This document shows positions 45,583 through 53,821 of a DNA stretch of 64,000 bases, one piece after another. This DNA comes from CAZUGA01 sp964619885 (GTDB lineage Bacteria; Pseudomonadota; Gammaproteobacteria; Methylococcales; UBA1147), in assembly GCA_964619885.1 (NCBI GenBank), contig CAZUGA010000012.1, positions 38,247 through 102,246 on the forward strand. Direction: 5' to 3'. Each line of letters starts with the position of its first letter. The first letter of the stretch is position 1. Under the pieces are notes generated by a model. The model made no database searches. It was given only the letters and a program-made list of their open reading frames with translations, and was not told the DNA's origin. A program made the translations under genes and the position numbers.

Positions 45583-46188
45583 GTGAAATTCGAGGCGTTC
45601 AACCAAACGGCAGATTCGTCATTCGTCGCCGGGGTTGACGAGGTTGGTCGTGGTTGTTTGGTGGGTGCTGTGGTGGCGGCCGCAGTAATTTTGGATCCGG
45701 CCAATCCGATTAACGGACTTGCAGATTCTAAAAAATTGACGCCAGGTACAAGAGACCGATTGTCCGTTGAGATCCAACATAATGCTATTGCGTGGGCAAT
45801 TGGTCGGGCAGAAGCCACTGAAATCGATAAAATTAATATTCTTCAGGCATCTTTTCTTGCCATGAAACGGGCCGTCGCTGGGTTAAATATCCAGCCAGCA
45901 TGGGTCAATGTGGACGGAAATCGTTACCCCGATTTGGGGATTCCGGGAGAGGCAATCGTAAAAGGCGACCAACGGGTCGCAGAAATCTCAGCTGCGTCGA
46001 TCCTGGCCAAAGTGGCCAGAGACCGTGAAATGGAAATTCTAGATATATTATGTCCCGGCTATAATTTCGTCCGACACAAAGGCTACCCAACTCCACAACA
46101 CCGTGCTTGTTTGTGTAAACATGGCGCGAGCACGCTACACAGAACCTCCTTTCGGCCTATTCAAGAGTTGACGCCGAATGGTTTTTGA
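45583..46188 (+). CDS. rnhB: Ribonuclease HII
   Basis: The 201-residue protein has the RNase HII active-site motifs GVDEVGRGCLVG (Asp and Glu), VNVDGNRYP (Asp) and the conserved KGDQRVAEISAASILAKV with the fourth acidic residue. It removes RNA primers and misincorporated ribonucleotides from DNA. The start codon is GTG. It follows lpxA by 24 bases, exactly where lpxB would normally intervene. Confidence 0.95.
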   Translation: MKFEAFNQTADSSFVAGVDEVGRGCLVGAVVAAAVILDPANPINGLADSKKLTPGTRDRLSVEIQHNAIAWAIGRAEATEIDKINILQASFLAMKRAVAGLNIQPAWVNVDGNRYPDLGIPGEAIVKGDQRVAEISAASILAKVARDREMEILDILCPGYNFVRHKGYPTPQHRACLCKHGASTLHRTSFRPIQELTPNGF

Positions 46189-46569
46189 GAATGAATCCAG
46201 TCGTACGAGCCATTGCCGCTGGCTCTAATCTGTCGTTGTCATGCATGAGAATAGACACAAGAAATTTTATAGTATTTCTGGCAACTAGACATGATGCGTA
46301 CCAAAGGCATCGAAAGATTCATAGCGGGCTTTCCAAAAACCTTCACTTTTAGGAGTCTGGCAAAGACAGAAAAATGCAGCGCGCTAAAGGAGTTACAGCC
46401 TCTTAAAACCGTCCATCAAAACTGGTGTCCGAACCGTTGATGGTTGAAACGAGTGTGATGAAGATTCTGAATTTCCGAGCATCTTCTTTAAAACCCAATG
46501 TCGTTACAACATCAATTTACCGGTTGGCGAATGGCTATTGCCGCCAAAATGGTTGTCGTAACAAGCGTG
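46189..46569. other. Gene-free stretch of about 380 bases between rnhB and the GGDEF-EAL gene
   Basis: No gene is visible. It lies between convergent genes, so it should hold transcription ends. A 5-bp stem (GAGCC/GGCTC) near 46208-46226 lacks a T-run and is not a convincing terminator. Confidence 0.4.
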
Positions 46570-48771
46570 CTAGGTACTTTTCGCGGTCATCGATTCAATC
46601 AAGTTTAAAAATTGGAACGGTTTCTGGATCCCAAAACCTTGTCCGCAATCTACGCCGATGGTCTTTACAGCTTCTAAAATAATATCGTTTTCGACAAATT
46701 CGGCGATGGTCGTGATGCCCATCACATGGCCAATTTGATTGATTGAATCGACGAACGCATAATCGACCGGGTCGTGGCCGATATCTTTGACGAAATGACC
46801 GTCGATTTTTAGGAAATCGACCGGTAGGTTTTTTAAATAGCTAAAGGACGACAAACCGCTGCCAAAATCATCCAATGAAAAATAGCATCCTGCAGATTTC
46901 AATCGATTTATAAAATGTATCGCCTTGGTCATGTTGGCGATAGCTGAAGTTTCGGTAATTTCAAAGCACAGTTTATTGGACGGGATATTGCTGTCATGCA
47001 GGAATTTCAGCGCATCCTCCATAAATCCATCATCACTCAAAGATGTCCCTGAAAGATTGACACTGAATAGTGGAAGTTGACGGGTGCTTTGGGAAACGAG
47101 ATTGGCCATGGATTGGCAAACCTTTTTGATCACCCAGCGATCGATTTTGGGCATCATATTGAATCGCTCGGCTGCGGGAATAAAGGCACCCGGACTTATC
47201 AGTGAATTTTCTGATTCAACCATTCTAAGCAGTACTTCGTAGTGTTCTGGGTATTCTACGTGGTTGGTTAAACCTACTATTGGTTGCACATAGAGTTCAA
47301 AACGATCTTCATCCAACGCGGATTGGATGCGGTGAACCCATTGCATTTCTTTCTGGTGGATCGAGCGTTTTGCAATACTTACTTCGTGGATATAGACCTG
47401 ATTGCGGCCATTTTCTTTGGCCGCGTAGCAAGCTGAGTCGGCGGCGCTCATTATTTCTTCGGAATCGCTGGTTTCCCCGGTTATTTGGGTCAAGCCGATA
47501 CTGACCCCGACGCTAAAAGTTTTGCCTTGCCATCCGAAGCGGTACTTTTGCACCTCGAGCCGGAGCAGGTTCGCAATTCTAAGCGCATCGTCCGGTTGAC
47601 AGCGTTCCAATAGAATACCAAATTCGTCGCCACCCAAACGAGCCAGGACGTCATTACTGCGCAACAATTTTACGATGACACTGGTGATTTGTCTTAACAA
47701 TTCATCTCCAGCCGAATGGCCACAGGTGTCGTTAACGATTTTAAATCGGTCTAAATCTAGGTACATGACCGCATGGGTTTTCTCGTTGGGTTTTGCGCTG
47801 GCAACCAGGTGGTTGAGTTGGTTCTCGAATTCCCTTCGGTTTAACAATCCGGTTAGCGGATCGTGCGAAGCTTGCCAATTGAGTTGCGAGGATAATTTTC
47901 GGGCGCTGGTAACGTCTCTGAACACCAGAACCGCCCCCAGTTGTTCGTCATCCCCACCCCGGATTGGAGCCGCCGATTCGGTAATTGCGTATTCGGCGCC
48001 TTGATGATCGATTAGAATCAGATCTTCATCATTGGAGACAACCTTTTGATACCTTAAGCATTCGGTGACTGGGTTGGGTGTTCGCGTGCGGGTGGTCTCG
48101 TGAATCACCGAAAATATTTGCGATACCGGTCGGTTAAGTGCTTTTTCGACCGGCCAGCCAGTGAGTTTAACCGCGACTTTGTTCATCGAGTGGACTTTAC
48201 CCTCGGCGTCGGTAGTAATGACCGCATCCGCGATGGATTCAAGCGTAACTTGGGCACGTTCTTTTTCTTGCGAAAGCTTCTGCGCCAATTCTTCCATGAT
48301 ATTGGATTGTGCGACGAGTTGGCGTTCCCGCTTAACCGCTCTGGAAATATCGGTAATCTGTAATAAGCAATAAGTTTGGTCAGCCTTGACTTTAACCGGT
48401 TTGACGATGATATGTTTAGCCACAGGAAGCTTCTGATTGTCAACCAAAGGCAATGACTGATTTTCGGAAAAATCAGAAAATTCAGAACACAATTCGCTGT
48501 TAAACGCGATGTCTATCGCATCGGAAATTTCGCCATTGGTAAGCCCGGGGAAAAGTGCGCAAAAATTTCGGCCGAGAGCGGCCTTTCGGTCTAATGCTGC
48601 GTGATGAACCATCCAGTTGTTCCATTCTAATACGATGCCATTCGGGTCCAGTAGAACCACACCAATGTCGCAATTATTGAGAATTGCGTCTTTTGTGGTT
48701 TCCTGTAAGCTGGATATATCGTGTTTTTCGACGGCGGGGAATTCTACGTCGTATTCTGTTTCTACTGTCAT
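46570..48771 (-). CDS. PAS-PAS-GGDEF-EAL cyclic-di-GMP turnover protein
   Basis: The 733-residue cytosolic protein has two PAS domains (about 25-150 and 175-295), a GGDEF domain with intact GGDEF and an inhibitory RxxD site (RSND, five residues before LGGDEF), and an EAL domain. The EAL domain has EVLLR in place of EALLR, NLSG, FEITET, LDDFGSG and LKIDG motifs. Both active sites look complete, so it could make and break c-di-GMP, perhaps switched by a PAS ligand. It interrupts the usual rnhB-dnaE neighbourhood and is oriented against it. Confidence 0.92.
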   Translation of the reverse strand: MTVETEYDVEFPAVEKHDISSLQETTKDAILNNCDIGVVLLDPNGIVLEWNNWMVHHAALDRKAALGRNFCALFPGLTNGEISDAIDIAFNSELCSEFSDFSENQSLPLVDNQKLPVAKHIIVKPVKVKADQTYCLLQITDISRAVKRERQLVAQSNIMEELAQKLSQEKERAQVTLESIADAVITTDAEGKVHSMNKVAVKLTGWPVEKALNRPVSQIFSVIHETTRTRTPNPVTECLRYQKVVSNDEDLILIDHQGAEYAITESAAPIRGGDDEQLGAVLVFRDVTSARKLSSQLNWQASHDPLTGLLNRREFENQLNHLVASAKPNEKTHAVMYLDLDRFKIVNDTCGHSAGDELLRQITSVIVKLLRSNDVLARLGGDEFGILLERCQPDDALRIANLLRLEVQKYRFGWQGKTFSVGVSIGLTQITGETSDSEEIMSAADSACYAAKENGRNQVYIHEVSIAKRSIHQKEMQWVHRIQSALDEDRFELYVQPIVGLTNHVEYPEHYEVLLRMVESENSLISPGAFIPAAERFNMMPKIDRWVIKKVCQSMANLVSQSTRQLPLFSVNLSGTSLSDDGFMEDALKFLHDSNIPSNKLCFEITETSAIANMTKAIHFINRLKSAGCYFSLDDFGSGLSSFSYLKNLPVDFLKIDGHFVKDIGHDPVDYAFVDSINQIGHVMGITTIAEFVENDIILEAVKTIGVDCGQGFGIQKPFQFLNLIESMTAKST

Positions 48772-48954
48772 CGCAACGTATTTTTATAACGCGTGCGTAG
48801 CGTCGTAAGTGATCCTGTTTAATTGATAATTGCAGTTTGCAGGATTAGAGTTGACCCAGACTGAAACTTTGCAAACATCCCAATGGGATGTCAGTCCATT
48901 TGTTCTGGTCCGGATGATGTCCTCGTATCTTGGAAACGTAGAATCCGGTTCAAT

Positions 48955-48986
48955 AATTATCGAAAAAACGATAAAAAACGATAATT
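48955..48986. repeat. TTATCG/CGATAA triple repeat upstream of dnaE
   Basis: TTATCG (48957-48962), CGATAA (48969-48974) and CGATAA (48979-48984) occur in an A-rich tract. The two direct copies are 10 bases apart, about one helical turn. The outer pair extends to a perfect 8-bp inverted repeat (AATTATCG...CGATAATT). It sits about 80 bases before dnaE, in the divergent gap with the GGDEF-EAL gene. Confidence 0.5.
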
Positions 48987-49063
48987 AACAATTTAAACCT
49001 CTTACAGTTTAGACCTATTTGTAAATTTTTGTATCGAGCTACTACGCAAAAACAACAGACAAA

Positions 49064-52000
49064 ATGACCGATCCAAAATTTGTCCACCTGAGGGTGCATT
49101 CTGAATATTCATTGGTAGACGGGATCGTCAGAATAAAGCCGCTGGTCCAACGCGCGGTGGATTATGGGATGCCCGCCGTCGCGATTACCGACCAGGTAAA
49201 TTTTTTCGGATTGGTTAAATTTTACCGATTTGCATTAAGTTGCGGTGTTAAACCTGTAGTCGGTGCCGATTTGTTGATATTCAATGAAACTGACCCGGCC
49301 TGCCCGGATAGGCTGAGCCTTTATGTGCAGAATCAATCTGGATATTTGGCGCTTACCGAATTGATATCAAGAGCATATCAGCAGGGACAACATCAAGGTG
49401 TCCCAATGTTGAAGAGCAACTGGCTGGAGCGTAATAATCAGGGGTTGATAGCGCTTTCGGGTGCTTCTTATGGTCCTATCGGTAAAGCCTTGTTGGCGGA
49501 TAACGTAGATCTGGCAAACCATTTGGCGGAAAAAACTATCGACTTATTCGAAGATCGATTCTATCTCGAGCTTCAACGTACCGGGCGACCGGGCGAGCAG
49601 CGTTATATCGACCGTGTAATTGAGTTGGCGCAACGTTTTGATTTGCCGGTAGTTGCGACCAACGACGTGCGATTTATGGATAGATCTGATTTCGAAGCCC
49701 ATGAAGCGCGGGTTTGTATCAATCAGGGTCGCGTACTGGACGATCAGCGAAGACCCAAAGACTATAGTGAACTACAGTATTTCCGCGATCAGCAGGAGAT
49801 GTGTGAATTATTTTCAGATATTCCGGAAGCGTTGACAAACAGCATTGAGATAGCCAAACGCTGCAATTTGGAATTACAACTGGGCGAAAATTGTTTACCG
49901 GAGTACCCGGTACCGGACGGTTCTACCACGGAACAATATTTTATCGAATTATCCCAAAAGGGTCTTGCTGAGCGTTTGCGGACCGCCCCGCCGGTAGGGA
50001 CTGGCTCAGTAGAGAAAAACACCGAACTATACGAACAACGGTTAGAACGAGAACTGGGTGTTATTTTGCAGATGGGGTTCCCGGGGTATTTTTTGATTGT
50101 TGCTGATTTCATACGTTGGGCCAAGGAAAATGCTATTCCAGTTGGTCCAGGCCGTGGCTCCGGGGCAGGATCATTGGTTGCCTATGCGTTGGAAATAACA
50201 GATTTGGATCCAATCGAATTCGATCTGCTTTTTGAAAGATTTTTGAATCCGGAGCGGGTCTCAATGCCCGATTTCGATGTTGACTTCTGCATGGAAGGAC
50301 GTGATCGGGTGATCGATTATGTGGCAGAAAATTATGGTCGAGACCGGGTTTCGCAGATTATTACTTACGGGAGCATGGCGGCGCGTGCTGTGGTGCGCGA
50401 TGTTGGGCGTGTGCTTGGACATCCTTATGGTTTTGTCGACCAGTTGGCGAAGCTTATTCCTTTTGAAATAGGTGTGACGTTGGAAAAAGCGCTGGCTGAC
50501 GTCGAAGAATTGCGCGAACAATACAATAGCAATTCTGAAACCAAGGATTTGATTGATCTTGGTTTGGCTCTGGAGGGAATCGTCCGAAACGCAGGCAAGC
50601 ATGCGGGTGGTGTTGTCATTGCACCTTCTCGTTTGACAGATTTTACCCCGCTGTACTGCGAACAAGACGGCAGCAACTTAGTTACGCAGTTCGATAAAGA
50701 CGATGTTGAGGCAGTCGGCCTAGTCAAATTTGATTTTCTTGGGCTGCGTACGCTGACAATCATTGACTGGGCGGTACAAACGATCAATCAACAACGCCAA
50801 TCAGAAGGGCTAGATTTGTTGGATATTGCTTATATTGAACGGGGCGATTCAGCACCGTACGCGCTGTTAAAAAGTTGCGCGACAACTGCGGTGTTTCAGC
50901 TTGAATCGCGTGGAATGAAAGATTTGATCCGCCGTTTACAGCCCGATTGTTTCGAAGACATTATTGCGTTGGTGGCGCTGTTTCGGCCCGGGCCGCTTCA
51001 ATCGGGAATGGTGGATGATTATATCAATGTGAAGCACAAAGTAGCACAGGCCGAATATGCCCATCCATTGCTTGAGTCGATATTAAGTCCTACTAACGGG
51101 GTGATATTGTACCAAGAACAAGTTATGGAAATAGCCAGGGTATTGGCGGGATATACCTTGGGTGGGGCTGATCTGTTGCGCAGAGCGATGGGGAAGAAAA
51201 AGCCAGACGAAATGGCCAAACAACGACAAATTTTTACCGATGGTGCGGTAAAAAACGGTGTAGAAGAATCGGTTGCGACTTTCATATTTGACCTCATGGA
51301 AAAATTTGCCGGGTATGGGTTCAATAAATCGCATTCGGCTGCGTATGCGTTAGTTGCTTATCAAACTGCGTGGTTGAAAGCACACTATCCGGCTGCATTC
51401 ATGGCTGCGGTGTTGTCTTCTGATATGGATAATACCGACAAAGTTGTGGTGTTAATCGAAGAATGCAGATCGATGAAACTTACAATTTTCCCGCCTGACA
51501 TTAATCAATCTAAATTTCGTTTTACCGTTCAACGTGACGACGGAATACAGTACGGCTTGGGTGCAATTAAAGGTGTAGGTGAGGCCGCTATCGACGTGAT
51601 AGTCGATGAACGTGATCAGCGGGGTTCATTCATCAATTTGGTCGATTTTTGCCAAAGGGTCGATTTGTTCAAGGTCAATAAAAGGGTCCTGGAAGCATTG
51701 ATAAAATCCGGAGCGATGGACGTTTTTGGGCGCAATCGTGCAACCGAGATGAAGGCGTTACCGACCGCGCTGAAGGTTGCTGAGCAACACGGAAAGATGG
51801 ATCGAACCGGCCAAAATGATTTATTCGGCCTCGCTATGGATACGCTTGATTTGGATGTTGATGAAGTAACGGATGCTGCCTCGGATCCATGGTCTGAGCA
51901 TCAGAGGTTGGCCGAAGAAAAAGCAACTTTGGGGCTCTATTTAACTGGACATCCGATCGACCGATACGAAAAAGAAATACCGTATCTAACCAGCGGTCGC

Positions 52001-52576
52001 ATCGGGCAGCTGATCGAGAATTCTGATCGGTTGATCAACCAAACTGGGGTTCGCATCGCGGGCTTGGTCGCTGAATTGAGGACTCGCCAATCAAAGCGGG
52101 GAAAAACTATGGCTTTTGCGACTCTCGACGATAGAACCGGCAGAATTGATATTGCGATTTTTGGTGACGTGTACGACCGATGCCGGGAATATCTTGCACA
52201 AGATCATGTGCTGGTTGCCACAGGTGCGCTAGACCTGGACGATTTTTCCGGTGCGTTGCGTTTGACCGTCGAAACATTGGTCAGTATCGAGGAAATGAGG
52301 GAAAATGTTGTCCAAAGCCTCACCATTTACTGGCGTCAAACGAACCTTCAATCGATGGACCGACCTGACGCAAAATTTGTCAGCTGTTTGGAAAATTTGA
52401 TCGCGCCATTCCAGGGTGGATCATGCCCGGTGCGTATAGATTATAATACCGATCAGGCCAAGACCGTCTTGCAACTCGGAGATGGGTGGAAAGTGCACCC
52501 GGGCGATGAGTTGGTTAATCGATTAGAACAACAATTGGGCAAAGACAGCTTTACAATTAACTATGGGCAGGATTAA
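49064..52576 (+). CDS. dnaE: DNA polymerase III alpha subunit
   Basis: The 1170-residue protein starts with the PHP domain (HLRVHSEYSLVDG, AITDQVNFFGLVKFY). The polymerase core has GPGRGSGAGSL, the catalytic MPDFDVDFC (Asp403, Asp405) and FDFLGLRTL carrying the third Asp. A tandem HhH region and an OB-fold (RIAGLVAELRTRQSKRGKTMAFATLDD) follow. This is the replicative polymerase; the length matches E. coli DnaE (1160). The proofreading subunit dnaQ is separate, as usual. It is separated from rnhB by the GGDEF-EAL gene and has its own promoter region. Confidence 0.98.
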   Translation: MTDPKFVHLRVHSEYSLVDGIVRIKPLVQRAVDYGMPAVAITDQVNFFGLVKFYRFALSCGVKPVVGADLLIFNETDPACPDRLSLYVQNQSGYLALTELISRAYQQGQHQGVPMLKSNWLERNNQGLIALSGASYGPIGKALLADNVDLANHLAEKTIDLFEDRFYLELQRTGRPGEQRYIDRVIELAQRFDLPVVATNDVRFMDRSDFEAHEARVCINQGRVLDDQRRPKDYSELQYFRDQQEMCELFSDIPEALTNSIEIAKRCNLELQLGENCLPEYPVPDGSTTEQYFIELSQKGLAERLRTAPPVGTGSVEKNTELYEQRLERELGVILQMGFPGYFLIVADFIRWAKENAIPVGPGRGSGAGSLVAYALEITDLDPIEFDLLFERFLNPERVSMPDFDVDFCMEGRDRVIDYVAENYGRDRVSQIITYGSMAARAVVRDVGRVLGHPYGFVDQLAKLIPFEIGVTLEKALADVEELREQYNSNSETKDLIDLGLALEGIVRNAGKHAGGVVIAPSRLTDFTPLYCEQDGSNLVTQFDKDDVEAVGLVKFDFLGLRTLTIIDWAVQTINQQRQSEGLDLLDIAYIERGDSAPYALLKSCATTAVFQLESRGMKDLIRRLQPDCFEDIIALVALFRPGPLQSGMVDDYINVKHKVAQAEYAHPLLESILSPTNGVILYQEQVMEIARVLAGYTLGGADLLRRAMGKKKPDEMAKQRQIFTDGAVKNGVEESVATFIFDLMEKFAGYGFNKSHSAAYALVAYQTAWLKAHYPAAFMAAVLSSDMDNTDKVVVLIEECRSMKLTIFPPDINQSKFRFTVQRDDGIQYGLGAIKGVGEAAIDVIVDERDQRGSFINLVDFCQRVDLFKVNKRVLEALIKSGAMDVFGRNRATEMKALPTALKVAEQHGKMDRTGQNDLFGLAMDTLDLDVDEVTDAASDPWSEHQRLAEEKATLGLYLTGHPIDRYEKEIPYLTSGRIGQLIENSDRLINQTGVRIAGLVAELRTRQSKRGKTMAFATLDDRTGRIDIAIFGDVYDRCREYLAQDHVLVATGALDLDDFSGALRLTVETLVSIEEMRENVVQSLTIYWRQTNLQSMDRPDAKFVSCLENLIAPFQGGSCPVRIDYNTDQAKTVLQLGDGWKVHPGDELVNRLEQQLGKDSFTINYGQD

Positions 52577-52684
52577 GTGTATTAGTGTCATTACCCAGGG
52601 AAACAGGCGGACCAATTACCAAGCGACTTTGTCGTGACAGCGTAACAAAGGAATTCTTAAAGAACAATCTATGTTGTTTATCGG

Positions 52685-53008
52685 TCAACTGCCAACGGCC
52701 ATAGAATTTGATTTCTGGGGTCTGAGGGCTGTTGTTTGCATTTGTGCTCGAAGCCATATGCCCCGAACACCGCTCGGGCTGATATCGATTTTATAAATCT
52801 TTTTCATTTGCCGAGAGGCTTGAGATTGACCCAAATGGGGGTTGTCCAGAGAAAATCCTACGACGGTTTTTTCTAGATTCTTATCCGCTCGATTTTTGTG
52901 GTGATGGTCCTTGGCCATTTGGCGCTTGAGCCCCTCAGGGCCATGATTCTTGAGAATTTGTCTGTGCCTGTAAATGGTATCGCGAGAGACGCCGCTTATT
53001 CTGGCGGC
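52685..53008 (-). pseudogene. IS481-family transposase relic (N-terminal part)
   Basis: The minus-strand frame reads AARISGVSRDTIYRHRQILK, KNHGPEGLKRQMAKD, then NRADKNLEKTVVGFSLDNPH and SPSGVRGIWLRAQMQTTALR, and then stops. This is the helix-turn-helix region and linker of IS481-type transposases (SGVSRDTIYR; GQ...S..L...SPSGVR.IWLR). The beginning is lost beyond 53008, and the catalytic DDE core is missing after 52685. No terminal inverted repeats could be located, so only a fragment remains. Confidence 0.65.
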
Positions 53009-53314
53009 CCAGAGGAAGCAAGGAAGCTTCGGTACATTTATCTGGCGTTGGAAAATAAGGGGATGCTACGCTTTAGCTATAAAAAGGGAAAGCCATGGTT
53101 ATTAAACCACCTAAATTCAACCTAAAAGTGCATAACTTGTAAAGTCTAGAAGAAACGGCCAGTTGCTCGTAGTCTAACCTTTTTTTCGAACGCGTTCATA
53201 ATTCTGTGTCAATGCGGTGCAACTGCCAGGGTTAAATTTAATTCGTTAGTCGATCTTCGAACTCTATTTGGGGGTTATATGTCCTACCCCACTTTTTTGC
53301 TCCGTTTGGTGCGC

Positions 53315-53332
53315 GGACCCGGACCCGGACCC
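53315..53332. repeat. GGACCC tandem, three copies
   Basis: Three perfect copies of GGACCC occur in tandem in the gene-poor gap before the ExeA-like gene. This short hexanucleotide tandem repeat is not within a gene. Confidence 0.7.
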
Positions 53333-53821
53333 ATGAATCTGCGCTAGTACCTATAATCTAAGGCTGCTGATCACACTTCCCCTAAATTGAGCTGGCCCTT
53401 GCTGGTGCCCAGTTGATAATTTGTCGCTTTGCTAAACCTTTTTGATCCGATGTGGTCGAAATAATCCTGTTTTTATTATTTTATTCAGAATTCTTACTGA
53501 TCCGGTTTCCGTGTTGTCATCAAGGCGATTTCTACAGCATCGAATTGTATATTCCCGAAAATATTGAAATTAGTGTAGTTTTGTGAAATTTTTGTTTCGA
53601 CGCCTTTTTCGAGACAGGTGCTAAAAGGAACGTGGTAAAATAGCAAACTCAGGATCGACTAATTTTTAGATCAACTATCGGTATTGGTTGTACGGAGGAC
53701 GCAAATGCACTAGGGAAGCTCGTTTTCTATATGACAAGCCGGTAAAGCTTGCTTCTCTTATCGATGATTAACAGGACATTAACCGCAATGACGGAATTTT
53801 ATCCATGCATTGGGTATAGAA

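Larger units (their letters stand above)
52577..53821. other. Gene-poor gap of about 1.2 kb holding a transposase relic
   Basis: Apart from the IS481-type relic (52685-53008) I see no gene. The remainder has a three-copy GGACCC tandem (53315-53332) and T-rich tracts. Several plus- and minus-strand open frames here are short and show no family features. Confidence 0.5.

Noticed and set aside
52898..53125. 75-residue plus-strand frame after dnaE
   Set aside because: Its first half is the antisense of the IS481 transposase relic; the rest is short and unrecognised.
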